The position numbers were made by a program, and so were the translations under genes. Source: Noviherbaspirillum aerium (GTDB taxonomy: Bacteria > Pseudomonadota > Gammaproteobacteria > Burkholderiales > Burkholderiaceae_D). From it: a stretch of 64,000 nt of DNA. The notes under the pieces are model-generated. The model was not told the origin of the DNA, ran no database searches, and saw only the letters and a list, made by a program, of their open reading frames with translations. This document shows, piece after piece, positions 1-8,066 of this stretch (the first letter of the stretch is position 1; every line of letters starts with the position of its first letter). The stretch is from contig NZ_VFAH01000009.1 of NCBI RefSeq assembly GCF_008929045.1, positions 124,001-188,000 on the forward strand, read 5' to 3'.

Positions 1-153
1 TTCCTATGCGTCCCGGTTCATCCGTATGATGAGCTTCCCTTCCGATAGTTCTGGTGCACATGTGCAATGCGCTGATCCGGAATCGCGGCAACACCGCGCC
101 TGCGCCACGAACCATCGTCAAAGGCGTTCGTCTAACCTGCTTTGGAGGCGCAC

Positions 154-330
154 ATGAACAATGAAAAGCAAAGCACGGTTGAAGTGGGCAAGGGCGATCG
201 CGAAGTCGTTCGCACCAAGGACAATCCCATCGGCATAGACGACATCGGATTGCCTGCCGGCATACCTCGCGACGAGGTCACGAAGCTTCAGGACATTCAG
301 CCTGATCCTGCGAAGACGCAGGAAAAGTAG
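154..330 (+). CDS. Small hydrophilic hypothetical protein (58 aa)
   Basis: I do not recognise this protein. It is a short, charged, probably soluble polypeptide without signal peptide or membrane segment, ending in a Pro/Asp/Lys-rich tail. The ATG at 154 is chosen over the in-frame TTG at 142 because a GGAGG ribosome-binding site (144-148) sits five bases before it. It is the first of three small same-strand ORFs (154, 435, 886), each with its own ribosome-binding site, which supports real translation although no function can be named. Confidence 0.55.
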   Translation: MNNEKQSTVEVGKGDREVVRTKDNPIGIDDIGLPAGIPRDEVTKLQDIQPDPAKTQEK

Positions 331-434
331 CCGGCCAAGCCAGCAAACGAGACGCAGCAATACACAGCAATACGCGACAGGCAGAACCGGCCCCGGAGGC
401 CGGCATGCCGCCGCTACCTATCAAGGAGAAGCCG

Positions 435-686
435 ATGGCAAGCAAGGCGGAATGCGACAAATATGCGGCCCAGCTCGCTCAGCGTTTCGAAGAATATACC
501 CGTTGGGCAGTGGAACACTGGCCGAACAAGGATTTTCCCCTGCTTGCCTCGGACTTCGATGCGTCGCGTCGTGAGCTGAGCGACATTCTCGGCCCCAAGC
601 TCAGTCACGGCGAAGATCCGTCGGATCCCCCAGGAAACTCCGACGCGGGCCAGTACCGCGACGTCACGCCCATGCCGTGGCCATGA
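435..686 (+). CDS. Small hypothetical protein (83 aa)
   Basis: This is an unrecognised small soluble protein. The N-terminal half looks helical (many Ala, Glu, Lys, Trp) and the C-terminal third is Pro/Asp/Gly-rich and probably disordered. The ATG at 435 is preceded by AAGGAG six bases upstream, so it is preferred to the upstream in-frame ATG at 405. No motif, signal peptide or membrane segment is visible. It lies about 100 bp after another small ORF and may share a transcript with it. Confidence 0.55.
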   Translation: MASKAECDKYAAQLAQRFEEYTRWAVEHWPNKDFPLLASDFDASRRELSDILGPKLSHGEDPSDPPGNSDAGQYRDVTPMPWP

Positions 687-885
687 CTGCAGCTCGGTGG
701 CGAACCCGCCCCTGACATTTGATTCATCCCTTCCGGCGGTTTGCCGCACAGGCAGATGCGCGGGCGTGCATGCGACCCTGCCGACGATGATCAAGCCCAG
801 CATGAAAATTCCTTGAGGCGACACAAGCCGGAGCCCGTCTGGTCGGGGCTTAATGTTAGTAATTTAATCACATCAAGAGGAAATC

Positions 886-1146
886 ATGACTCCGGCCGAC
901 ATCATGAAAATCATCAGGACCTACGAGGCCAGCAGCGATACCTCATGGACGACCATGGTGCGCGAGCATGCCAAATCTCTTGCTTCCGTGTCAGACCGGT
1001 TAAGTCCTCAGGAAATGGAAAAGCTGGTGGAAATTGCCGCCGCGTCCTATCACAAGGCCAAGAACGAATATCAGGCCAGCGTTGAATATGATTTGCTGAT
1101 CCTGCGTCTGAATGCGCAGATGGAAAAGCGGCAGCAATCGAAATAG
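886..1146 (+). CDS. Small helical hypothetical protein (86 aa)
   Basis: This is an unrecognised 86-residue protein, probably all-helical and soluble, with heptad-like stretches near the C-terminus and a basic Lys/Arg/Gln tail. A purine-rich AAGAGGAAA precedes the ATG at a normal distance. There is no signal peptide. It is the third in a run of small same-strand ORFs at the left edge of the window. Confidence 0.55.
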   Translation: MTPADIMKIIRTYEASSDTSWTTMVREHAKSLASVSDRLSPQEMEKLVEIAAASYHKAKNEYQASVEYDLLILRLNAQMEKRQQSK

Positions 1147-1286
1147 GTCGCGCAAATGTTGAAGCGCCGAGGGCAGGGATGTTAAGTCTCCTTGCGGGGC
1201 AGCATATGAGGCGTCATGGCGCCTCATCTTCTCATCAAGACCGGCGTCTCACTAGTCGCATTGGTTGCACTGTTCAGGCATTGCCA

Positions 1287-1370
1287 AAAAAAATCCCGCG
1301 AACGAGTGACACTTGTCGATCGCGGGCGAACCCCCATTACAGGGAGGAGACGGGAACACCCGGAGGATGC
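1287..1370 (-). ncRNA. Candidate small RNA ending in a strong orphan terminator
   Basis: On the minus strand a stem CCCGCGA/TCGCGGG (1295-1326), with a further self-complementary loop, is followed by an uninterrupted run of eight Ts (1293-1286). No convincing ORF lies upstream on that strand. A possible promoter has TTGACG at 1406-1401 and TTAGAT at 1382-1377 with an 18-base spacer, predicting a transcript of about 80 nt. The predicted RNA contains TCCTCC twice, a sequence complementary to ribosome-binding sites. The -10 box is a weak match, so the terminator is the firm part and the RNA gene is inference. Confidence 0.35.
1295..1326 (-). terminator. Rho-independent terminator, minus strand
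   Basis: Seven-base-pair GC-rich stem followed on the minus strand by eight Ts at 1293-1286. No annotated minus-strand gene ends here, so it is an orphan terminator. Confidence 0.6.
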
Positions 1371-1624
1371 AAGTGCATCTAACGGGCGTGTTTATTTTCA
1401 CGTCAACGCGGGGGAGTAGTAAGAACTGATGAGGATTGTTGAGTTACGCGCTTCTGCTTCCCAGCGCGAGAAACAGCACAGGGCCTGACAAGCGACGCAT
1501 TGCACCTGCTGCGGCTGCCGCAGTTCACCTGATCGCTCACGGAAGCGTTGATCGCATGGGGAAACCGAAGGCTCTCGCTGATTTGCGCTTTTCGAACGAT
1601 AGCGCCGCATTCACATTCACTGCT

Positions 1625-1768
1625 CCAGCTTGTGTTTGGCAGGCTGCTGTTCGGTCCCGGACTGGATCCGCACCTGCGGTGCTCGGCGTACCTCCGTACG
1701 CGTGCGCTTTCGCTCCTCAATGCAAGGCCGCTACGAACCGCTCGCGACGCTTCTCGAACACTGCCTAG
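1625..1768 (+). repeat. Inverted-repeat element family 1, copy A
   Basis: This 140-bp non-coding segment resembles those at 7031-7170 and, inverted, 13674-13806. Its left end is GCTTGTGTTTG and its right end CGAACACTGC followed by CTAG. The conserved core includes CTGCGGTGCTCGGC, a CGTACGCGTGCG block and CGCTCGCGACGCT near the right end. The reading frame crossing it is not believable as protein. Confidence 0.75.
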
Positions 1769-1895
1769 CAGAATAGCAAGGCAAGCATGGCGGCATCATC
1801 AGCCAGCACGCCCGACAGCGTGACTGACCACATTAGGAACTGTGCCTTGAGGGTTTGGTAAGGCTCATTGAGCATTACGGCATCTCTATAAGTAA

Positions 1896-2099
1896 TTAAT
1901 CCTGGAACAGCAGGATCGCCGCGCACACGCCGCTGACGCCCACCAGGATCTTTGTCAATCCGCTTACCTGTTCAGTGGCTTCAGCCAGGAGGCGCCGACG
2001 TGGAATCTGGGGAGGCGTTAATGGGAAACCGCAATGCGGGCACGACGCGTTCATCGCAGCTGTCTTCTTCTTGCAATCGGGGCAGTTAGTTTTGGGCAT
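1896..2099 (-). CDS. Zinc-ribbon membrane-anchored small protein
   Basis: This 67-residue protein has two cysteine pairs, CPDC near residue 6 and CPHC near residue 20, the layout of a zinc ribbon (zinc_ribbon_2 type). A basic linker follows, then one C-terminal hydrophobic segment of about 18 residues (VGVSGVCAAILLF), suggesting a tail-anchored inner-membrane protein. The upstream region is AT-rich without a clear ribosome-binding site. Similar short zinc-ribbon/TM proteins are usually of unknown function. It stands alone between a repeat element and a divergently transcribed lipoprotein gene. Confidence 0.6.
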   Translation of the reverse strand: MPKTNCPDCKKKTAAMNASCPHCGFPLTPPQIPRRRLLAEATEQVSGLTKILVGVSGVCAAILLFQD

Positions 2100-2360
2100 G
2101 ACAAAATTTTAATTTTTAATAACGTATTAGAACCTGAAACATGCGAGGAAGAACAGTACTCCAGCGCAAACTTGCTGTACTTTTCGTGGTTCTCTTCCGG
2201 GAAAATGCGCCGCCGGATCATGAAGCTTCCATAAAATACGTCAGTGCTGTAAGTCGCGTTGTTACATTGCGTAACGCTGATAGAGCGGCCCGCGGGTGGT
2301 TGTTACATTAATCATGTAGTAGCTGTTCATCCATCTATGTTCGGGAATCCAAGGGTTGTC

Positions 2361-2783
2361 ATGAAACGCATAATCGCTTGCATCGTGCCCGGTATGCTGC
2401 TTTCGGGTTGCATTGCCGTTCCAATCGATGAACCCTATCCAGTGCATTCTTCCGTCCAGATCTACAGCAACCCATATCCGGTCTATCAAGTTCCTTACCC
2501 GGTCTATGGTCCTCCCGTCCATCGCGGTCCCCCTGTCTACGGTTACCGGGACTGGCGCCGTGAAGCACATCCCGCATATCGGGGAGATGGACGCATCCCT
2601 CATCATCATCACGGTCCGCATGCGGAAAACCGATCGTCGGCGCCGGCGCCCCATGTTCATCCGCAGCCGCATGGTGAAGCCCCTCCCGGACGTGGCCGCG
2701 GCTCGGCGGCGGGTCCGGGTGCTCCAGGCTACAGATCATCCATGCGTGAAAGCCATGGCGGCAGAGGCGCGCCACCGCAGTAA
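2361..2783 (+). CDS. Proline/histidine-rich lipoprotein
   Basis: This 140-residue predicted lipoprotein starts at the ATG at 2361, placing an AAGGG motif upstream and giving a short hydrophobic signal ending in the lipobox LLSGC. The mature part is dominated by Tyr-Pro-Val and Pro-Pro-Val-His repeats, then a His-rich stretch (HHHHGPHAE), then a Gly/Arg/Pro-rich tail. Such low-complexity lipoproteins are common in Burkholderiales and lack an assigned function. The histidine cluster could bind metal, but that is speculation. The in-frame ATG at 2259 has no signal sequence behind it and is rejected. Confidence 0.65.
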   Translation: MKRIIACIVPGMLLSGCIAVPIDEPYPVHSSVQIYSNPYPVYQVPYPVYGPPVHRGPPVYGYRDWRREAHPAYRGDGRIPHHHHGPHAENRSSAPAPHVHPQPHGEAPPGRGRGSAAGPGAPGYRSSMRESHGGRGAPPQ

Positions 2784-2994
2784 GCCGGCATGACTCGGCA
2801 TAAGCCGGAAAGCATCCGTCAAGCGTGAACAGATTGACACCCCCGGTTTGGGATCAGGGCTTTCGGCCCAATGACTCAAGATCTTCGCATGCGGCATTTG
2901 TAGCGACGAGCCTTCTGCTAAGGACTGGGCTTCATGCGCATCTTTCCGCCATCCCGTTCGGACCGTATTTTCCATTGTGGCAGCCGATGGGCTT

Positions 2995-3020
2995 ATGTAT
3001 GTATGAATTCATACATACAT
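2995..3020. promoter_or_regulatory. Perfect 26-bp palindrome, candidate operator
   Basis: Positions 2995-3020 form a perfect 26-bp palindrome centred on GAATTC with arms of repeated ATGT/ACAT. It is AT-rich and has no unpaired loop, so it looks like a protein-binding operator, not a terminator. It lies 63 bp upstream of the receiver-like gene at 3084. Confidence 0.55.
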
Positions 3021-3083
3021 TTTCCGAGCGTTCACTTAATCTCCCTTACTCATGCATCCACTTCATGCACTCCTGATCAGGTA

Positions 3084-3467
3084 ATGAACCGTAAGACTCT
3101 CGCCATCCTTGTCGCAGACCCGGACAAACTCACATCCGATACCATTGGCCAAATGCTGAAAGCGCGCGGGCATGCCGTAACAGTGGTCACGGACATCGTG
3201 TCCGGCCTGAAGGTCATCGACATGGTGTTGTTCGATGCTCTCGTGGTTCCGGTCGACAAGCATCATTCGATGATGGATCTGTCCTTTATCGATGCCGCGA
3301 AGAAGAAGCAGCCCGACATTAAAGTGCTCGGCATCAGCGGCGACATCAATGAACCAACATCCATTTCAACGGCGGCGATTGACGGTTTCCTGCGCAAGCC
3401 CTTTACGCTTGATCAGCTGGATGACAAGCTTTGCCGGACCGCTGCCGACCGTTCGGCAGCCGCCTAG
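3084..3467 (+). CDS. Atypical response-regulator receiver-domain protein
   Basis: This 127-residue single-domain protein has a CheY-like pattern: an N-terminal strand with Ala-Asp-Pro-Asp in place of the usual acidic pair, a central strand, and the conserved Lys-Pro-Phe (RKPF) near residue 110. At the usual phosphoacceptor position the sequence reads FDALVVPVD, so the canonical Asp appears replaced by Pro or shifted. It may therefore not be phosphorylated normally. The ATG at 3084 is chosen because the longer ORF from 2934 adds a sequence with no homology character and crosses the palindrome. No DNA-binding or output domain is present. Confidence 0.65.
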   Translation: MNRKTLAILVADPDKLTSDTIGQMLKARGHAVTVVTDIVSGLKVIDMVLFDALVVPVDKHHSMMDLSFIDAAKKKQPDIKVLGISGDINEPTSISTAAIDGFLRKPFTLDQLDDKLCRTAADRSAAA

Positions 3468-3503
3468 ATCTCGGAATTGCATGACGGCGTTTGCCGAGCC
3501 GGG

Positions 3504-3655
3504 AGCGGATTGCCAATGAATGTACGGTCGTTCCGACCTGTCTTGGGCGCATGACAGGTTGTTCGTCGCTGGTGTTGTCCGCCACATGGAAATCCTCTCG
3601 CTTGATTCCCAAGGCAAACCGATGCTTCCGTACACCCACCCGCAACGTGCTCTGG
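3504..3655 (+). repeat. Inverted-repeat element family 2, copy A
   Basis: This segment begins AGCGGATTGC and ends with the degenerate partner GCAACGTGCT. It is closely similar to 40211-40373 and 59744-59905, sharing TGTCTTGGGCGC, TTGTTCGTC.CTGGTGT, GCCACA and CCCAAGGCAAACCGATG. It directly abuts the IS481 remnant that follows. Confidence 0.75.
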
Positions 3656-4091
3656 CCATCGATGCCCATGCCCGCATTGCCTTTACCTGGATGTACCGCA
3701 ATGAAACCAAGGAAAATGCCATCAACTTCCTGCGCAAGGCCCATGCCTGGTTTGGCTCGCTGGGCGGCGTCCCAAGGCGATCCTGACCGACAATGGCTCG
3801 GCCTTCCACTCAAAAGCCTTCGGCGCAGCCATGCGCGGCCTCGCCCTCAAGTCGCGCTTCACCCGGCCGTACCGACCCCAGACCAACGGCAAGGCCGAGC
3901 GCTTCATTCAGTCTGCACTGCGCGAATGAGCATACGGCCTTGTCTACCCGCAGTCCAATGAGCGCATCGCCATGCTGGAGCGTTGGCAGCACCACAACAA
4001 CTGGCACCGCCCTCACCAGGGTATTGGCGGTGTGGCTCCCATGACCAGGCTGGTTGCTAATGGAAATAACCTATTGCAAGTTCACATTTGA
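3656..4091 (+). pseudogene. IS481-family transposase, C-terminal remnant
   Basis: Translating across two frames gives the C-terminal half of an IS481-type DDE transposase. The first frame has AIDAHARIAFTWMY and ETKENAINFLRKA. The reading frame shifts near 3770, then LTDNGSAFHS (catalytic Asp region) and RPYRPQTNGKAERFIQ (the YRPQTNGKAER motif with catalytic Glu) appear. An in-frame TGA follows near 3927, then the usual tail with HHNNWHRPHQGIGG, ending at TGA 4089-4091. The N-terminal helix-turn-helix half is missing. Truncation, frameshift and internal stop show it is dead. Confidence 0.85.
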
Positions 4092-4213
4092 TGAGTCGGG
4101 TCTGGTACGTTCAGACTTTGGTGCCTATTTGTTTTAACTGCAGTCACCTGGCGGCACCAACCCGACTGCTCGGTTTGCAGGGCGGCAGAAGCCATCCCTG
4201 CGAGTTCGTTCAA

Positions 4214-4609
4214 TTAATTATTGAAGAGGCCGGTCTTTTGGGTAACGTTGGACTCGCTCATCGAAAAGCGCTTAACAACATTGCTCTGGTCGAACAAGAC
4301 CACGAGTTCTTTCTTCTTTCCGCTGGCACTACCGCCAAAGAGATTTACGATTGGGACGTAGCTAATCGCGTCAGCGGAAACATTCGTAAATTCATAGTTC
4401 CAGATTTCCAGACCACCGTCAGTGAAGCTGGTTTTGACAGGTGAGCCAAACATGGCGCGCACGTCGTTCTTCGTGGACTTGCCCTCAACAATCTTTTGTT
4501 GAACGGAAGTTTCGGACTCTGTACGCAATGTCTCATTGCCCATACTGGCACAGCCGGAGACGAGAAGCACTGCGGCAATAGCGAACGTAGTGAATAACGG
4601 CTTTTTCAA
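4214..4609 (-). CDS. BamE/SmpA-like outer-membrane lipoprotein
   Basis: This 131-residue protein has a lipoprotein signal peptide ending LLVSGC (Cys about residue 20) followed by a small domain with the SmpA/OmlA pattern, GKSTKNDVRAMFGSP and a later W.YEF. These features suit a periplasm-facing lipoprotein of the BamE fold, but it is not clearly the BAM subunit itself, because such domains occur in many unrelated lipoproteins. Translation starts at a TTG (4609), with AAGGG about nine bases upstream. It is monocistronic, next to tRNA-Arg. Confidence 0.75.
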   Translation of the reverse strand: MKKPLFTTFAIAAVLLVSGCASMGNETLRTESETSVQQKIVEGKSTKNDVRAMFGSPVKTSFTDGGLEIWNYEFTNVSADAISYVPIVNLFGGSASGKKKELVVLFDQSNVVKRFSMSESNVTQKTGLFNN

Positions 4610-4710
4610 AGTAGGCCCTTGTCAAAAAAATTTGATAAAAGGCAACAGATTCTACATGCAGCAAGTTGTCGACTATCCCATGAATATGGTGTTGTCGATC
4701 TTTGAGCCAT

Positions 4711-4737
4711 AAAACAAAAAGCCCGCATACGCGGGCT
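4711..4737 (-). terminator. Terminator of tRNA-Arg
   Basis: The stem AGCCCGC/GCGGGCT with a four-base loop (4720-4737) is followed on the minus strand by a T-rich tract (4719-4711). It lies about 100 bases beyond the 3' end of the tRNA. Confidence 0.7.
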
Positions 4738-4838
4738 GGTTTGTGTATTGAGCTAAGGCAATATCGGGCAATTGTCCCGTTTGTGTCCCATCGCTTTCTC
4801 ACTCTCTCTGTAATCTATTGATAGGAAGTGGGAAAGTT

Positions 4839-4914
4839 GGTCCCGCCGACAGGAATCGAACCTGTATCTAGCGCTTAGGAGGCACTCGTTCTATCCATTG
4901 AACTACGGCGAGAC
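4839..4914 (-). tRNA. tRNA-Arg (anticodon CCT)
   Basis: The minus strand folds as a full cloverleaf: acceptor stem GTCTCGC paired with GCGGGAC, D arm with AGTTCAATGGATAGAAC, anticodon stem AGTGC/GCGCT with loop CTCCTAA, and T arm with GGTTCGATTCC. The anticodon CCT reads AGG. The 3' CCA is not encoded. Confidence 0.95.
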
Positions 4915-5072
4915 ACGCGGGTGTTGACGCAATGAACTTGCGTCAACACCCGAGATTATAGCCGAGACCGGGAGAGAAATACCTCTCATTGTTTTGCAAT
5001 CGGTACAATGCATGTTTCATCCTTCCGTTTCCTAGGGAACGGCCGTAGTTCCCCCGCATAAGCACTTTTCAT

Positions 5073-6998
5073 ATGGCAGTCATTTCTCTTACTGATGCTC
5101 AACTTGCGTTCGGGCATGTTGCATTGCTTGATCACGCCGAGTTTTCTCTTGAAGCCGGCGAGCGCGTCGGCTTGATTGGCCGGAACGGTACCGGCAAGTC
5201 TTCGCTTCTGAAGATCATTGCCGGCATGTCCAGGCTGGACGACGGACTGCTCGTGATGCAGCAGGGCATCAAAATCGCCTATGTGCAGCAGGAACCGCAG
5301 TTCGCTCAGGAGATGAGCGTTTTCGATGCGGTAGCCAGTGGCCTGGGTGAACTGCCCGCACTGCTCAATGAATATAACGAAATTTCAGGCCAATTCGGCG
5401 GCGACAATGATGATGCCCTGATGGACCGCATGCATGCCATCCAGGTAAAGCTTGATGCAGCGGACGCCTGGAGCCTGGGCAATCGCGTGGAGACGGTCCT
5501 GGCCCGCCTGAGCCTGAACAAGGATGCGATCATGGGCACCTTGTCGGGCGGTACGCAAAAGCGTGTCGCCCTCGCCCAGGCGCTGGTCGGCATGCCGGAT
5601 GTGCTCCTGCTCGACGAGCCGACCAACCACCTGGATTTCACTTCCATTCTTTGGCTGGAATCACTGCTGCGCGACTTCAAGGGCAGCATCCTGTTCATCA
5701 CCCACGACCGGTCGTTCCTGGATAATGTCGCGACCCGCATTATCGAACTCGACCGCGGAAGGCTCCTGTCCTTCCCGGGGAATTTCAGCGCCTATCAGAC
5801 GCGCAAGGCGGAACAGCTGGAAATCGAGGCAATCGAAAACGCCAAGTTCGACAAATTCCTGGCGCAGGAAGAGGTCTGGATCCGCAAGGGCGTGGAAGCG
5901 CGGCGCACGCGGAACGAAGGCAGGGTCAAGCGGCTGGAGGATCTGCGCCGCACCCGCAGCGCGCGGCGCGAGCAGCAGGGCCAGGTGAAGCTGGATGTGT
6001 CGGCGGGAGAGCGCTCCGGCAAGATCGTCGCGGAGCTGGTCGATATCAGCAAGCGCTATGGCGACAAGTCCATCGTGCAGGACTTCAATGCCATCATCAT
6101 GCGCGGCGACAAGGTAGGCCTGATCGGCCCGAACGGCGCGGGCAAGACCACGATGCTGAAGCTTATTCTTGGCGAGGAGCAGCCGGACAGCGGTACGGTC
6201 AAGCAGGGCGCGCGCCTGCAGGTGGCTTATTTCGACCAGATGCGGGCCCAGCTCAACGAAGAGGCCAGCCTGGCGGAGACGATTGCCCCCGGCAGCGACT
6301 GGGTCGAAATCAATGGCCAGCGCAAGCATGTGATGACCTATCTGGGCGATTTCCTGTTTGCCCCCGAGCGTGCCCGCTCGCCTGTGAAATCCCTGTCCGG
6401 CGGCGAGCGCAACCGCTTGCTGCTCGCTCGCCTTTTCGCCAAGCCGGCCAATGTGCTGGTGCTTGACGAGCCGACCAACGACCTCGATATCGATACCCTC
6501 GAACTGCTGGAAGAACTTCTCGAGGAATACAGCGGAACGGTTTTCCTGGTCAGCCACGACCGCATGTTTCTTGACAATGTCGTGACCCAGGTGATTGTTG
6601 CCGAAGGCGACGGATTTTGGCGGGAATATGTCGGCGGTTATACCGACTGGGAAAGGGTGCGCTCGGCGGCTGGCGCGAAACCGGCTGTCAAGCCTGTGGC
6701 CAAGGCGGAAAGCAAGGCGGTCCCCAAGGATGGCGGCGCAACTGCAACCGCTGCAACCGCAAACAAGGCAAAGAAGCTAAGCTACAAGGAGCAGCGCGAA
6801 CTGGAAACATTGCCGGATCTGATTGCCAAGCTCGAAGCGGAACAGAAAACGATTTCGGAGCAGCTTGCCGATCCCGAGCTGTATCGTCAGAAGCCGGACG
6901 AAGTGCAGCGACTCAATCAGCGTTTCGCGGAAATCGACGAGAAATTGCTTGAGAGCCTGGAGAAATGGGAAGCGATCGAAGCCAAGGCCAAAGGCTGA
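5073..6998 (+). CDS. uup: ABC-F ATPase Uup
   Basis: This 641-residue soluble twin-ATPase is of the ABC-F family, which acts on ribosomes, not membranes. NBD1 has Walker A GRNGTGKSS (36-44), signature LSGGTQKR (about 156) and Walker B LLLDEPTNHLD (about 177). NBD2 has Walker A GPNGAGKTT (about 352), signature LSGGERNR (about 441) and LVLDEPTNDLD (about 461). The linker between them is charged and helical. A C-terminal coiled coil from about residue 565 (KKLSYKEQRELE) is diagnostic of Uup, which influences transposon excision and ribosome assembly. There is no transmembrane segment. The gene is monocistronic with a weak ribosome-binding site and follows tRNA-Arg on the opposite strand. Confidence 0.95.
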   Translation: MAVISLTDAQLAFGHVALLDHAEFSLEAGERVGLIGRNGTGKSSLLKIIAGMSRLDDGLLVMQQGIKIAYVQQEPQFAQEMSVFDAVASGLGELPALLNEYNEISGQFGGDNDDALMDRMHAIQVKLDAADAWSLGNRVETVLARLSLNKDAIMGTLSGGTQKRVALAQALVGMPDVLLLDEPTNHLDFTSILWLESLLRDFKGSILFITHDRSFLDNVATRIIELDRGRLLSFPGNFSAYQTRKAEQLEIEAIENAKFDKFLAQEEVWIRKGVEARRTRNEGRVKRLEDLRRTRSARREQQGQVKLDVSAGERSGKIVAELVDISKRYGDKSIVQDFNAIIMRGDKVGLIGPNGAGKTTMLKLILGEEQPDSGTVKQGARLQVAYFDQMRAQLNEEASLAETIAPGSDWVEINGQRKHVMTYLGDFLFAPERARSPVKSLSGGERNRLLLARLFAKPANVLVLDEPTNDLDIDTLELLEELLEEYSGTVFLVSHDRMFLDNVVTQVIVAEGDGFWREYVGGYTDWERVRSAAGAKPAVKPVAKAESKAVPKDGGATATAATANKAKKLSYKEQRELETLPDLIAKLEAEQKTISEQLADPELYRQKPDEVQRLNQRFAEIDEKLLESLEKWEAIEAKAKG

Positions 6999-7030
6999 AA
7001 ATGGCCCGAGGCTTACGATGGCTTGTTCGC

Positions 7031-7170
7031 CCAAGCTGCGTTTGCCTGGCTGCTGTTCGGTCCGGGTCCGCGCCTGCGGTGCTCGGCATGCTACCCGTAC
7101 GCGTGCGCTCCCGCTCCTGAGCGCAACGCCGCTCCGAACCGCTCGCGACGCTCTAGCAAACACAGCCTAG
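7031..7170 (+). repeat. Inverted-repeat element family 1, copy B
   Basis: This 140-bp element has ends GCTGCGTTTG and CAAACACAGC and a right flank CTAG (7167-7170). The CTA of that flank is, on the minus strand, the TAG stop codon of the sirB1-like gene. The core is shared with 1625-1768 and 13674-13806. It separates the convergent uup and sirB1 genes. Confidence 0.85.
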
Positions 7171-8006
7171 TTGAGGCGCCTGCTTGCCTCTCGCAGTTTT
7201 GGGAGCTTGCTGCGCAAGGTCTCGGCGTCGGGGGCATAGGGACGTTCGGCCAGATAAGCTTCGAGGTCGTCCAGCGCGGCTTGCGGACATTCCAGATTGG
7301 CATAGGCCAGGCCGCGGTCACGGCGCTCCGTGATCTCGTCCGGGAGCAGGATGAGCAGGCGCTGCTGTACGCCGAGCAGGCGTTGCCAGTGCATGTGTTC
7401 GAAAAATAATGATTTCAGATTGCGCAGCATCCGTACCAGGATTTCACGCGGGTGGGCGGCATGCAGATAGTAGGACAGCGGAATGGCGCCAGGATAACTC
7501 TGGTGCTCGAAGTACGGTTCCAGCCTTTCTTCCAGCTCCTCGCGCGAAAGGCTGGCGCCATTGAAGGGATCAAGCACGATGTCTCCGGACTGCACCGACA
7601 GTTTCATCAGGAAATGGCCAGGGAAGGAGATGCCCCTTACATTAAGCCCGATCTGCTGGGCAAGCTCCATGTAAAGCACCGCCAGTGAAATCGGAATGCC
7701 GCGGCGTGAACGAATGACTTTGTGCAGGTAGCTGTTGTCCGGATCGTAGTAATCGTTTACGTTTCCCGCAAAACCAAGTTCCCGGTAAAAGAAATGATTG
7801 AGCAGTCGGAGTTTCTGCACGCTGGAGGCATCCGGAGCAAGCCGGCGCTGCAGACGGGCCGCAAGAATGTCGACTTCCACCTGGGTGGCGGCCAGATCGA
7901 GTTGCGGTTCCACATCCTGTGCAATGGCCAAGGCGGCCTCGAACAACGGGATGGAGTCGTCTTGCTGTACTAGCGAGGCAAAATATTCTAGAGATTGGAT
8001 TTCCAT
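7167..8006 (-). CDS. sirB1: SirB1-family transglutaminase-like protein
   Basis: This 279-residue protein belongs to the SirB1/transglutaminase-like core 2 family. It has the conserved NDYYDPDNSYL segment, then RRGIPISLAVLYMELA, GISFPGHFL and DPFNG, the pattern of the family's N-terminal domain, followed by a C-terminal helical TPR-like region (residues about 190-279). The catalytic Cys of true transglutaminases is not obvious at GIPISLA. Family members usually sit near prfA/hemK or peptidoglycan genes and their biochemical role is not settled. Here it is upstream-adjacent to murJ on the same strand. The TAG stop is formed by the boundary tetranucleotide of a repeat element. Confidence 0.88.
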   Translation of the reverse strand: MEIQSLEYFASLVQQDDSIPLFEAALAIAQDVEPQLDLAATQVEVDILAARLQRRLAPDASSVQKLRLLNHFFYRELGFAGNVNDYYDPDNSYLHKVIRSRRGIPISLAVLYMELAQQIGLNVRGISFPGHFLMKLSVQSGDIVLDPFNGASLSREELEERLEPYFEHQSYPGAIPLSYYLHAAHPREILVRMLRNLKSLFFEHMHWQRLLGVQQRLLILLPDEITERRDRGLAYANLECPQAALDDLEAYLAERPYAPDAETLRSKLPKLREASRRLN

Positions 8007-8066
8007 ACATGACCATCATAAACCATGCGGCAGCCATTGAAAGGGCGGGATGGAAATCCGGCCAGG

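Noticed and set aside
1436-1823. Overlapping plus-strand frames of 90-110 codons
   Set aside because: They run through family 1 repeat copy A; the same translation type arises wherever the repeat occurs.
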